DNA of 64,000 nucleotides from JANQPA01 sp964628385 (GTDB lineage: Bacteria; Bacteroidota; Bacteroidia; Chitinophagales; Saprospiraceae): the NCBI GenBank assembly GCA_964628385.1, contig CAZVOD010000013.1, forward strand, positions 8,570-72,569, written 5' to 3'. Under the pieces are notes generated by a model. The model was given only the letters and a program-made list of their open reading frames with translations. It was not told where the DNA came from and did no database searches. Of the stretch, positions 18,348 through 27,460 are shown piece after piece. The position numbers and the translations under genes were made by a program. Numbering within the stretch: position 1 is the first letter of the stretch; each line of letters opens with the position of its first letter.

Positions 18348-20714
18348 CTATTTCAGTAATAAAATCCTCGCTACTGCTCCGTCTGGATTAGCGGTAAAGC
18401 CAGTAAACCTTGAGCTGCTAGTGCTAAAAACCAGATAGACTCCCGAATCTGCCCGCCGCCCGTTATAGTCGCGACCATCCCAGATAGCCTGCCCGCCCAG
18501 GGCTGTCGTTTCAAAAACCAGGCGCCCGCGAATGTCAGTAATCTTTACATTGGCATCTCTGGCCAAACCTCGTATTGCAATGGGCCCATCGTATCCTGGT
18601 CTTACCGGGTTGGGAAAAACCTGAATCTCCGCACTATTGACTCTTTGGCCTTCAATAGCTTCTCCCTTGTAGGAAATTACGCCTTTGTTGGTACCGATAA
18701 ATGCCTCCCCGTTCAGAGGATTGATGGTAATATCAATAATACCATTATCAAACAAAGGGGAATTATCGACCGTAAAATGCGCTATCTGTTCTTCGCCATT
18801 CGGTGAGAGGACAAAAACGCCATTTTGAGTACCAATCCATTTGCGATTGGCACCATCAACGGCGATAGTCTGCACGTTTTCCGTTTCTAGCAGAAAAGCC
18901 CCAAATCCATCTTGTTCGACTATCTTTCTAAATCCAACACAAATATTCTCAAATACACTTCCGCCACATTCAAAAATAACCACTCCTTCGTTAGTACCCA
19001 CCCACACGTCACCATCCAGGTCTACGGTCACACAATTGGTATTGTTGGTCGGTAACTCACTGTTGGAAGTGGTAAATGTTTTACAACGATCATCGGTGGG
19101 GTCATCAATTATACCTTCGTCAAATACGATCACACCAGCAGCACTTGTATTGACCACCATCCACTTAAAACCACTCTGATCAATAGCAATCTGATGGATT
19201 TCTTCTTGCCGACAGGCTGGGGCGAAAGCTCTCCAGGTGCCATCCGGTTGCAGTACAGATAAAGGGCGTTCGGCAGAATGATTGGTTACCCACAAGTTTT
19301 CTTCCTCATCGAAGGCCAGCCCTCCAACCCTGGTTCTCAATGGATCCCCAATGGCATTGCCCAGAGAAGAATTATTTTCATCAAATTGCACAAAATTTTC
19401 CCCATCAAACGCCATCAACCCTTCATAAAAAGAGCCAGCGTACACCTTACCATTGGAAGGGTGAATGGCTACCGTCATAAAATCCAGTAAATCATCAATA
19501 CCGTCGTTTTGTAAAGGCCCCTTAAGGGCATCTCTGGTATTGCGGTTAAAAATAGTCCACTGCCCGTCAATGAAAGAGGCAAAACCATGGTCGAGGAACC
19601 GATTGCTGAATGTCTGATTGACTCCCCCAGCCGCCAGCCAAAGCTCATTGTTGCGAATGGTAAGCTCACGGCTGTTTTCCGACCACGGAGAATTAAAAAT
19701 TCTGGAATCACAAAAAGATTCAGAAACGCTGTTCGTTCTTCGGAATCCTCGAAAATTATCGCCGTACCAGACCCGACCAGTCTCATCTTCAATAGCATAG
19801 TTAATTTGTCCAATACAGGCCGGGGAAAGTTCTCCGCTAATATCTCCGGGAGCAAAAAACAAGCCTTTATCGCCACTGCATCCCCCGGAAATACAGCGCG
19901 CACCAACTAACAAATGTACGCCCTCGGCAGACATAAAACGAACCTGATGACCTGGCTCATAATAGAACCGCTGGATAGGATTTTGGCTTATTACAAAAAT
20001 AGTATCGTTGATATCAGCGTATAGCTCGTCATTGTATACCACCATACTTCGAGTAGTATAAATACCCGGAAAACCTTCCTCTGCGTCAAGGAATTCCCAT
20101 TGACCAAAATCCTCTAGATTGAAGTTATTTACACTGGCCCGGTATATGCCTTCTGCCGTAGCAGCGTATATAAACCCATTATACCTTGTAACTGCCTCCA
20201 CTTCTATTCCCATAAAAGTGGTAAAAGCAAATTCATTCCGGTTAGTATTAATTTTAGAAACCCCATAACTAGCTGCCAAAAAAGCCGTACTGTCTGTTTC
20301 AATAAAAATATCGTTGATCTGCTTTTCTCCAATAATATTATCAAAATTCCGGATCTGGTTCATGGTAATTACTCCTGAAGGTTTTACCAAATCAATAACA
20401 CTGTTGGTATAAACAATGATCAGCACATCACTGCCCCGATTGTACCGGATAAGCTGTATACCGGTATTGCTAAGGCCATCCACTTTAGACAGGAATTCTA
20501 CAGCATCGTCAGCTTTATCGATACCCACTACGGACCACTCCGTAGCATAGAAAACCCGATCGTCACTTTGAGTGACCATCCTCCCGGCCTGATAAGGCAA
20601 ATGGGAGCGCCATTGTCCAATTTTCAGACTGCCTTGTGCAGAAGTATTTTTCAACCCAAATACCAAAAACAGTACACAGAAAGACAATGTAATACGGTTG
20701 AGTACTTTTTCCAT
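18348..20714 (-). CDS. porZ: PorZ-like type IX secretion system protein
   Basis: This 788-aa secreted protein has a signal peptide (residues 1-27), two beta-propeller-like regions with recurring WVGTNEGVVIF and GTQNGVFVLS blades, and a T9SS CTD starting IQVFPNPVRPGYDGPIAI. The opening IGQWRSHLPYQ and the CTD segment VKITDIRGRLV with GVYLVFSTS match PorZ. PorZ stays at the cell surface in the T9SS attachment complex and supplies anionic LPS for anchoring cargo. The length is close to PorZ of Porphyromonas. The symbol is by family resemblance; porU is not in the window. The stop lies only 20 bases from the truncated MT-A70 frame. Confidence 0.8.
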   Translation of the reverse strand: MEKVLNRITLSFCVLFLVFGLKNTSAQGSLKIGQWRSHLPYQAGRMVTQSDDRVFYATEWSVVGIDKADDAVEFLSKVDGLSNTGIQLIRYNRGSDVLIIVYTNSVIDLVKPSGVITMNQIRNFDNIIGEKQINDIFIETDSTAFLAASYGVSKINTNRNEFAFTTFMGIEVEAVTRYNGFIYAATAEGIYRASVNNFNLEDFGQWEFLDAEEGFPGIYTTRSMVVYNDELYADINDTIFVISQNPIQRFYYEPGHQVRFMSAEGVHLLVGARCISGGCSGDKGLFFAPGDISGELSPACIGQINYAIEDETGRVWYGDNFRGFRRTNSVSESFCDSRIFNSPWSENSRELTIRNNELWLAAGGVNQTFSNRFLDHGFASFIDGQWTIFNRNTRDALKGPLQNDGIDDLLDFMTVAIHPSNGKVYAGSFYEGLMAFDGENFVQFDENNSSLGNAIGDPLRTRVGGLAFDEEENLWVTNHSAERPLSVLQPDGTWRAFAPACRQEEIHQIAIDQSGFKWMVVNTSAAGVIVFDEGIIDDPTDDRCKTFTTSNSELPTNNTNCVTVDLDGDVWVGTNEGVVIFECGGSVFENICVGFRKIVEQDGFGAFLLETENVQTIAVDGANRKWIGTQNGVFVLSPNGEEQIAHFTVDNSPLFDNGIIDITINPLNGEAFIGTNKGVISYKGEAIEGQRVNSAEIQVFPNPVRPGYDGPIAIRGLARDANVKITDIRGRLVFETTALGGQAIWDGRDYNGRRADSGVYLVFSTSSSRFTGFTANPDGAVARILLLK

Positions 20715-20784
20715 AACTTCAATTTAAAATAACATTTCAACTTAGGGAGATGCTAGCTGAGCATCCAACATAAGCTCCTACTCG

Positions 20785-20792
20785 CAAAGGTA
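20785..20792 (-). promoter_or_regulatory. Bacteroidota -7 promoter element for porZ
   Basis: On the minus strand the octamer TACCTTTG matches TAnnTTTG. It lies about 70 bp before the porZ start. No distinct -33 TTG is evident. Confidence 0.4.
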
Positions 20793-20908
20793 TGATGCTT
20801 TGCCGGAAAAAATTCGTAAACCAATAGAAAGGTTGTCTTATGACAGCCCCCCGGCAATTATCAAGCTCATACCGTACATTAGATTCCCATAAATAAGGAA
20901 ATGGCTGC

Positions 20909-21490
20909 CTAGCTTTTGTACATAGAGCTGCTTGCCAGATAATCGAAGACAGGATCAGGTACTAAATACCTGACGGAGTACCCTTCTTTAATACACTTTC
21001 GAATATACGAAGCAGAAATTTGCATTAGTGGCACATCAAAACTTTTAACATTAGGATAGAACTCGTACTTGTCCGTCTCGTATCCCGGCCGGTGGTACAC
21101 ATAGATATCATGGTACCTGAGAATAAGCTCATAATTTTTCCACTTTTGCAGTGTGGCCAGATTGTCCCCCCCCATAATGAGTGAGAACTGCTTCTCCGGG
21201 TATTGCTCCTTGAGATAAGCCAAGGTATCAACGGTATAAGAGGGTTGAGGTAATCCAAACTCGATTTTGCTGGCTCTTAGCCTAGGATTCCCCGCGATTG
21301 CCAATTCCACAAGATGCAGGCGATCGTAATTATTAGCCAGTGATTTTTTCTGCTTAAAAGGGTTTTGTGGAGAAACGACGATCCAGACTTCATTCAGCTC
21401 CGTTTGGGTAGCCATAAAATTGGCTATAATTAAATGCCCAATGTGAATAGGGTTGAAAGATCCAAAAAATAAGCCGATTTTCTTATTCAT
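20909..21490 (-). CDS. nadD: Nicotinate-nucleotide adenylyltransferase
   Basis: NadD adenylates nicotinate mononucleotide in NAD synthesis. The 193-aa protein has the nucleotidyltransferase motifs GSFNPIHIGH (residues 10-19) and ISASYIRKCI near residue 165 (the SxxxIR motif). NPFKQKK and MGGDNLATLQKW are also family hallmarks. The start ATG at 21490 immediately opens the first strand (MNKKIGLFFG). It lies downstream of the lipoprotein gene and dnaN on the same strand. Confidence 0.93.
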   Translation of the reverse strand: MNKKIGLFFGSFNPIHIGHLIIANFMATQTELNEVWIVVSPQNPFKQKKSLANNYDRLHLVELAIAGNPRLRASKIEFGLPQPSYTVDTLAYLKEQYPEKQFSLIMGGDNLATLQKWKNYELILRYHDIYVYHRPGYETDKYEFYPNVKSFDVPLMQISASYIRKCIKEGYSVRYLVPDPVFDYLASSSMYKS

Positions 21491-21558
21491 ACCAGCATTT
21501 GCAATTTGATAATTTGATCGCTTGTTTTTTGATCAGGCAGACAGGCGCCCGGAAGTGG

Positions 21559-21996
21559 TCAAAAGCTATTTTCGGGGGCATCTACTTTCCATGTGCTATC
21601 AGCCCGAATCAACTGATATTCCGCCTTATACTCACCATCTTGATCTTCCAGGAGGCAGAAACAAAGGGTAGTATCTTTTTGCTGGTTACACAATATCCTT
21701 TTGAAAGTTGTTTGTAAAATTGTAGAATCCAGGACTTCCTGCTCTGCATTGGCGTAGATGAATTGGGCCAGCGTATCCAGCCAGGCTTTCCCGCTTTCAG
21801 TACTCAGTCTTTTTGCTGCTTCAAACCGATTACTGTCTACATAAGATTGATAGAGCTTCACAATAGCTTCCGGTTCGGTAGGGAGTGCCTCGGTATTTGA
21901 TGTAGTGGTTAGCTCTTTTCCTTCTTTTGAATCCTGTACACAAGCCGAAAGAAAAGATAGGCCCATCAGCAAGAACAGGAAAAGCAGTTGTCTCAT
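21559..21996 (-). CDS. Small lipoprotein of unknown function (DUF4878-like)
   Basis: This 145-aa protein begins with a lipoprotein signal (MRQLLFLFLLMGLSFLSAC) with lipobox LSAC. A serine/threonine linker follows, then a compact domain of about 100 residues. The domain opens with an alpha helix (PEAIVKLYQSYVDSNRFEAAKR) and ends in strands (EYQLIRADSTWKVD). This helix-then-sheet layout resembles the NTF2-like DUF4878 lipoproteins common in Bacteroidota. No catalytic residues stand out. It lies between dnaN and nadD, probably in the same transcript. Confidence 0.65.
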   Translation of the reverse strand: MRQLLFLFLLMGLSFLSACVQDSKEGKELTTTSNTEALPTEPEAIVKLYQSYVDSNRFEAAKRLSTESGKAWLDTLAQFIYANAEQEVLDSTILQTTFKRILCNQQKDTTLCFCLLEDQDGEYKAEYQLIRADSTWKVDAPENSF

Positions 21997-22040
21997 AAAT
22001 AAATTGTATTTAGTTGTCGGATCAGCAGCCCATAGTTGAT

Positions 22041-23156
22041 CTAGTTGCTAAGCATTACAGGCATTACCAGCATAAGTATTTCCTCATCCTCTTTCTCATC
22101 CGTAGGCAGCAAAATACCAGCGCGAGTTGGCGAGGATAATTCCATTTTCACCTCATCAGATGATAAAACCCCCAGCATCTCTACCAAAAACTTAGCATTA
22201 AAACCAATGGTCAGCGAATCCCCTTCGTAGCTACACTGTAGTTTTTCGGTAGCTTCGTTGGAGAAATCCAGATCCTGAGCTGAAACAATTAGCTCCTTAT
22301 CTTTGATATTTAAGACTACCTGATTAGTCGTTTTATTAGCATATATGGCAATACGCTTTAAAGAGTTTTGAAAATCAACTCTTTGTAGAGACAAGGTATT
22401 AGGATTGTCGACGGGAATTACCGCATTGTAATCAGGGTACTTGGCGTCGATCAGGCGGCATACCAACTGTGTATGTCCAAAAACGAAGAAAGCATTCGCT
22501 TTATTGAAAGACAAATGCAGATCAGCATCGTCCGACACGGCACTTTTAAGTAAAGTCAACGCTTTCTTAGGTATGATAAAGGAAGTAGCTACTCCGCTAC
22601 TCAGATTAGTGTAAGTATATTTCACCAATTTGTGAGCATCCGTGGCAACCATAGTCAGTTTATCAAAATCAACCTGAAAATATACGCCGGTCATTGCTGT
22701 ACGCAATTCATCTGTACTGGTCGCAAAGAGCGTTTTGGTAATTCCCTCTGTCAGGGCACTTCCAGGTAACGACACCTTATCTACATCTTCCGGCTCCGGT
22801 ACGTTCGGGAAATCCCTACCACTTTCGCCGGCCAGCCTGTATTTTCCATAAGCAGAAGTAATCTGAATACCAAAATTGCTGTCGTCAATATCAAAGGTAA
22901 TCGGCTGATCTGGCAGCGCTTTTAAGGTCTCTAAAAGAATTTTTGCCGGAACAGCTACTGAACCCTCCCCTTCAGAGCGTACCTCTAACTCGGTGGTGAT
23001 GGACGTTTCCAGATCGGTTGCTGCTACTTTGAGCTTACCAGCACCGATAGTGAAAAGAAAGTCTTCCAAGATTGGTAAAACTGTATTTTGAGAAATAGAT
23101 CCGGCAGCTATTTGGAGTTGCTTGAGTAAAATGGAAGAGGATACACTGAATTTCAT
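22041..23156 (-). CDS. dnaN: DNA polymerase III beta subunit (sliding clamp)
   Basis: This is the ring-shaped processivity factor that tethers polymerase III and other partners to DNA. The 371-aa product shows the three-fold repeated clamp domain. Recognisable elements are MKFSVSSSILLKQLQIAAG at the start, TDLETSI, DFPNVPEP, the MVATDAHKL segment, DAKYPDYNAVIP and the C-terminal LMVMPVMLSN. The ATG at 23156 begins the fold directly. It diverges from an M16-like gene across a 240-bp spacer with three DnaA-box-like 9-mers. Confidence 0.95.
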   Translation of the reverse strand: MKFSVSSSILLKQLQIAAGSISQNTVLPILEDFLFTIGAGKLKVAATDLETSITTELEVRSEGEGSVAVPAKILLETLKALPDQPITFDIDDSNFGIQITSAYGKYRLAGESGRDFPNVPEPEDVDKVSLPGSALTEGITKTLFATSTDELRTAMTGVYFQVDFDKLTMVATDAHKLVKYTYTNLSSGVATSFIIPKKALTLLKSAVSDDADLHLSFNKANAFFVFGHTQLVCRLIDAKYPDYNAVIPVDNPNTLSLQRVDFQNSLKRIAIYANKTTNQVVLNIKDKELIVSAQDLDFSNEATEKLQCSYEGDSLTIGFNAKFLVEMLGVLSSDEVKMELSSPTRAGILLPTDEKEDEEILMLVMPVMLSN

Positions 23157-23329
23157 AACTTTATCTTTAATTACCCGTTTTTGCTTGTGGCTGTATATCA
23201 GACTTATCTGAAAATTTTAGGTTATGCTATAAAATACGATGATAATACCGTTATCTCTACAAAACAAACCTGTTTTCATCTTTTGATTAGGGAGAAAATT
23301 AATATTCAAAAATAGATTTAAATTTACAC

Positions 23330-23364
23330 TTTTCCACAGTAATTAATCCACAAAATGTGGATAA
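23330..23364. promoter_or_regulatory. Cluster of three DnaA-box-like 9-mers between dnaN and the M16 gene
   Basis: TTTTCCACA at 23330-23338 fits the relaxed consensus TTWTNCACA. TAATCCACA at 23344-23352 differs by one base from TTATCCACA. TGTGGATAA at 23356-23364 is the exact reverse complement of TTATCCACA. The left flank (about 23281-23330) is very AT-rich. Genes diverge from this point for several kilobases. Either DnaA control of dnaN or a replication origin would fit. Confidence 0.55.
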
Positions 23365-23399
23365 CTTGAGTAAGAGTAAAGATCAAAAAAAGCGTGCCC

Positions 23400-24674
23400 A
23401 TGCCTGATCGCATACGACAACCGGATTTACAGAAGATAAAATCCCTTAACTTACCGTTCAGGGAGTATTTTGAGTTATCCAATGGAATCCCTGTTACCTA
23501 TTTACCTTCTGCGGGCCATGAAGTTGTGAAGCTGGATATTGTTTTTAGGGCGGGCCGACCGTACGAGACAAAGCAGTTGACCTCGCGCACAACTAATATC
23601 ATACTGAAGGAAGCTTCGCGGCAATACAGCAGCGCCGAAGTGGCTGAGCATCTTGATTTTTATGGTTGCTCTTTGGGGGCGCCCTATCATATTGATGCTT
23701 CCATGCTTACGTTGTACTCACCAAGCCGACAATTGTCTAATGTTTTGCCTATAGTAGCGGATTTACTTGCTGCCCCTTCTTTTCCGGAGCAGGAGCTGCA
23801 TACCTTTATCAATAGTAATAGTCAGCGATTGAATGTAGAATTATCAAAAAATGATACTGTTGCATACCGGGCGATCACTGAATCGATTTTTGGCTCACAG
23901 CATCCCTACGGCTATAACAGCAGTCCTGAGGCTTACCATCAAGTCAGGAGAGAAGACCTCCTGAGCCATTATCGAAGGTGCTATAATTCGAATAATGCTT
24001 TTATTTTTTTGAGTGGTCATCTTGACGATACGACGCTTAAGAAGCTGGATACCATACTGAGTGCAAGCATTTTATCTGGTTCAAAAAACCAGCCTAATAT
24101 TCCAAATGTTGAAACAAAACCTCAAAATTTGAGTATTGAAAAACGAGATAGTATTCAAACAGCCATAAGAATTGGCAGGCGATTATTCAACAGGCATCAT
24201 CAGGACTATCCTAGTATGTATTTGTTAAACATGATACTTGGCGGTTATTTTGGCTCCAGGCTTATGTCCAACTTGAGGGAAGAGCAAGGATATACTTACA
24301 ACGTCTATTCGTCTCTTGATACGATGTGCTACGACGGTGGCTTTTACATTGCCACAGAAGTCAGTAATGATAAAGTGGAAGAAACCCTTGCGGAGATATA
24401 CAAAGAAATAGAAATACTCCAGGAAGAGCTCATTCCTACTGAAGAACTGGAAATGGTAGTCAATTATACTATGGGATATTTATTAACTTTGATAGATGGC
24501 ACATTTAATGCATCTGAATTGATCAAATCTATGCAAATAGAAGGCTTACCTGCCGATTTCTTTAACACGATGGTTGAAAGGATACAGCACACGACGCCTA
24601 ATGATATCAGAGAACTGTCACAAAAACATCTTAGCCGCGACCAATTGTGGCAGGTCATTGTAGGGACAGTTTGA
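23400..24674 (+). CDS. M16-family peptidase-like protein lacking the zinc motif
   Basis: The product is 424 aa from the ATG at 23400; a GTG at 23394 is also in frame. Two M16 domains are recognisable: an N-terminal one with the helix SAEVAEHLDFYGCSLG and a C-terminal one with MILGGYFGSRLMSNLREEQG and the glycine-rich YTYNVYSS. The place for the HxxEH zinc motif reads TNIILKEASRQYS, with no histidines. The protein is therefore probably a non-catalytic partner, as in two-subunit M16B peptidases. No active partner is encoded here. No signal peptide is seen, so it should be cytoplasmic. Confidence 0.82.
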   Translation: MPDRIRQPDLQKIKSLNLPFREYFELSNGIPVTYLPSAGHEVVKLDIVFRAGRPYETKQLTSRTTNIILKEASRQYSSAEVAEHLDFYGCSLGAPYHIDASMLTLYSPSRQLSNVLPIVADLLAAPSFPEQELHTFINSNSQRLNVELSKNDTVAYRAITESIFGSQHPYGYNSSPEAYHQVRREDLLSHYRRCYNSNNAFIFLSGHLDDTTLKKLDTILSASILSGSKNQPNIPNVETKPQNLSIEKRDSIQTAIRIGRRLFNRHHQDYPSMYLLNMILGGYFGSRLMSNLREEQGYTYNVYSSLDTMCYDGGFYIATEVSNDKVEETLAEIYKEIEILQEELIPTEELEMVVNYTMGYLLTLIDGTFNASELIKSMQIEGLPADFFNTMVERIQHTTPNDIRELSQKHLSRDQLWQVIVGTV

Positions 24675-24934
24675 TGAGCTTTTAGGTAGGTAGAACGCTA
24701 CCAATAAGGAGAACCGCTTTGTTATTTACACAGCTTGAAGGACTTTTGCGTGATTCTGCGAAAAATTGCTTTTATTTACGCCAAAGTCAAAAAAAGATAC
24801 CAAACAACTGAATAAAGTTTAGTATTTTTCAAGGTCGTAGAAAATCAAGCCTACTACAAGAAGCTATCACAGGTAATTGTATTTAACTAATCATGGGGAC
24901 AAAAAGGATATTATTAATCCCTTAAACAAAATGA

Positions 24935-25966
24935 ATGAGACTGTTTAATTTTTTTAAGCAAGAACTAGCCATAGACCTTGGCACTGCTAATACGTTGATC
25001 ATTCAGGATGGAAAAGTAGTTGTTGACGAGCCCTCCATCGTAGCTATTGATAGAAGAACGGGAGAAACGATCGCTGTGGGAAGGAAAGCGATGTTGATGC
25101 ATGAAAAGACACACGAGGACATCAAAACCATCAGGCCTTTAAAAGACGGGGTTATTGCGGATTTCCAGGCTGCTGAAAGTATGATTGAGAGCTTCATCAA
25201 TATGATTGGCCCCACTCGCCGTTTATTTTCCTACATGAAGATGGTTATCTGTATCCCTTCCGGTATTACAGAAGTAGAAAAGAGAGCTGTATTTGACTCT
25301 GCTGATCATGTTGACTCCAAGGAGACTTATCTGATCCACGAGCCAATGGCAGCCGCCCTGGGTATTGGAATCGATGTGGAAGAACCGGTAGGAAACATGA
25401 TTATTGATATTGGAGGAGGTACCACCGAGATTGCGGTAATCGCACTGTCTGGTATCGTCTGTGACCAATCCATCAGAATTGCAGGTGATGAATTCACCAA
25501 TGATATTATGGGCTACATGAAACGTCAGCACAATATCCTTATCGGTGAGCGTACTGCTGAACAATTGAAAATACATGTCGGCTCTGCTTTGGATCATCTG
25601 GATGAAGACCCTGAAGACTTTGCCGTCAATGGTAGAGACTTGATGACAGGTATCCCTAAACAGATAAAAGTCAATTACCGGGAAATTGCCCATTCCATTG
25701 ATAAATCCATTTCGAAAATTGAAGATGCCGTATTGAAGGCGCTGGAAGCTACACCACCTGAGTTGGCGTCCGATATTTATCGAACCGGATTATACCTCAC
25801 CGGAGGTGGCGCTTTACTTAGAGGGCTTGACAAGAGAATAGCGCAGCGAACCAAGCTGCCCATACACATTGCCGATGATCCACTAAGGGCAGTTGTCCGG
25901 GGCACTGGTATAGCACTAAAAAACTCAGACAGATATACCTTCCTTATTGACCGGAAGAGTGTTTAG
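24935..25966 (+). CDS. mreB: Rod shape-determining protein MreB
   Basis: MreB is the actin-like filament protein that guides lateral wall synthesis. The 343-aa length is usual. Actin-fold motifs are LAIDLGTANTLI (phosphate 1), MIIDIGGGTTEIAVI (phosphate 2) and LYLTGGGALLRGLD (adenosine site), with the amphipathic N-terminus RLFNFFKQE. An ATG four bases upstream is out of frame. A hairpin terminator or attenuator lies 12 bp after the stop, before mreC. First gene of the mreB-mreC-mreD-PBP2 block. Confidence 0.95.
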   Translation: MRLFNFFKQELAIDLGTANTLIIQDGKVVVDEPSIVAIDRRTGETIAVGRKAMLMHEKTHEDIKTIRPLKDGVIADFQAAESMIESFINMIGPTRRLFSYMKMVICIPSGITEVEKRAVFDSADHVDSKETYLIHEPMAAALGIGIDVEEPVGNMIIDIGGGTTEIAVIALSGIVCDQSIRIAGDEFTNDIMGYMKRQHNILIGERTAEQLKIHVGSALDHLDEDPEDFAVNGRDLMTGIPKQIKVNYREIAHSIDKSISKIEDAVLKALEATPPELASDIYRTGLYLTGGGALLRGLDKRIAQRTKLPIHIADDPLRAVVRGTGIALKNSDRYTFLIDRKSV

Positions 25967-25977
25967 AATAATAAAGG

Positions 25978-26016
25978 AAAACCAGGGTAGAGGGTTGACC
26001 TCTCGACCCTGGTTTT
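25978..26016 (+). terminator. Hairpin between mreB and mreC
   Basis: AAAACCAGGGT (25978-25988) pairs with ACCCTGGTTTT (26006-26016), continued inward by AGAGG/CCTCT with a 2-nt bulge and a 5-nt loop. The right arm ends in TTTTG. It may partly stop transcription so that mreB is made in excess over mreC, mreD and PBP2. Confidence 0.6.
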
Positions 26017-26074
26017 GCAGTATTTGTCTGACTGATCAGATGGACATTACCCGAATATAGAGAGCACTAGCTTT

Positions 26075-26902
26075 ATGCGCAGGTTATTTGAATTAATCAT
26101 AAAGTACCGCAACTTTCTTACTTTCCTCTTCCTTGAAGGGATAAGTATATTTTTTATCGTTCAGTATAACCTGGAGCAGCGCCAGATCCTATTTAGCTCG
26201 GCTAGTCTCTATTCCGGTAAGCTCTATAATGTTTATGCAGGGCTCAATGATTATCTAGATTTACGGCAAGACAATGAAAGACTTCTCGAGGAGAATCGCC
26301 TTCTACGCGAGCGTCTCCAGATAGAGCTTGGCACTGATGTCCTCCAAATTGATACCTTCTACAATGATACCATGAGCCCGGAGTACAGTTTTATTGCGGC
26401 CAAGATCATCAAAAATTCCATTGCCAGCCGTGATAACATGATTGCACTCAACAAAGGTCGCAAACATGGCGTGCGTGAAAGAATGGGAATAGTGGGTCAA
26501 AAAGGAATAGTGGGAATCGTAGTGGGCGTTTCTGAGAACTATTCATTAGGCATGTCGATTTTACATCGTCAGGCAAGAATATCGGCCAGCCTGAAGAGCA
26601 ATGACTACTTTGGTTCTTTGGTCTGGAAAGACGAAAACGAACCTACCATAATGAACCTGGAAGATATCCCCAAGCACGCCAAAATAGAAGTAGGGGATAC
26701 GGTACAAACCAGTGGTTATTCAGCTATTTTTCCTCCGGGCATTACTATTGGTACGGTTCTTCAGGATAGTATGCTACCGGGCAACAACTTTTTCAATATC
26801 AAAGTCAAACTACTTAACGATATTAGCAACGCGCAGTATGTTTATGTAGTCGACTATATTGCCAAATACAAGCTCGACGAGCTGGAATCGAAAAAATATT
26901 AA
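26075..26902 (+). CDS. mreC: Rod shape-determining protein MreC
   Basis: MreC is a bitopic inner-membrane protein that links MreB to PBP2 in the elongasome. The 275-aa product has one N-terminal membrane segment (about residues 13-31), a coiled coil (DNERLLEENRLLRERLQ, about residues 68-85) and a C-terminal beta domain with RMGIVGQKGIVGIVVGV and YSAIFPPGITIGTV. The stop overlaps the mreD start by one base (TAATG), which implies translational coupling. Confidence 0.92.
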   Translation: MRRLFELIIKYRNFLTFLFLEGISIFFIVQYNLEQRQILFSSASLYSGKLYNVYAGLNDYLDLRQDNERLLEENRLLRERLQIELGTDVLQIDTFYNDTMSPEYSFIAAKIIKNSIASRDNMIALNKGRKHGVRERMGIVGQKGIVGIVVGVSENYSLGMSILHRQARISASLKSNDYFGSLVWKDENEPTIMNLEDIPKHAKIEVGDTVQTSGYSAIFPPGITIGTVLQDSMLPGNNFFNIKVKLLNDISNAQYVYVVDYIAKYKLDELESKKY

Positions 26903-27423
26903 TGAGTAAGGATTTTTTCACAAACGCTTTTCGCTTTGTAATTCTGTGTTTGTTTCAAATCTTGGTCTTGCAGGAAATTTCGCTGTCATTTCCCGGGATT
27001 CCTTATATTAATATTATAGTCTATCCGCTTTTTATTTTATTGTTACCATTTACCATCACCCCCATAGTACTGACCATTCTGGGTTTTGTTACCGGGATTA
27101 CTATTGATATTTTTTACGATTCGATGGGTATTCACGCAAGTATTTGTCTGGTCATTGCCTACTTCCGGCCCTCTTTGATACGCCGCCTTGAGCCCAAAGG
27201 CGGATATGTGGCCAACTCCACTCCGACTCCCAATAAAATGGGCTGGCCATGGTTCTTACAGTATTCAGGAATATTAATGACAATTCACCTATTCCTCTAT
27301 TTTTCGGTCAAGGCCTTCACTTTTGTCTTTATTGTGAGCATCTTATTAAAAACGATTACGGCCCTTGTCCTGTCAATGATTTTCATTATATTACTAGTAG
27401 CAATTTTTAACCCCTCCAGCTGA
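26902..27423 (+). CDS. mreD: Rod shape-determining protein MreD
   Basis: MreD is an integral inner-membrane elongasome component of unknown biochemical role. The 173-aa product is almost entirely hydrophobic, with about five to six spans, the usual architecture. A conserved FVTGITIDIFYDSMGIHA stretch lies near residue 65. The sequence itself would be hard to name without its position directly after mreC, with which it overlaps by one base. Confidence 0.88.
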   Translation: MSKDFFTNAFRFVILCLFQILVLQEISLSFPGIPYINIIVYPLFILLLPFTITPIVLTILGFVTGITIDIFYDSMGIHASICLVIAYFRPSLIRRLEPKGGYVANSTPTPNKMGWPWFLQYSGILMTIHLFLYFSVKAFTFVFIVSILLKTITALVLSMIFIILLVAIFNPSS

Positions 27424-27460
27424 TTTTAGTATTTAACTGGGTAAGGAAAAATAAACTAAC

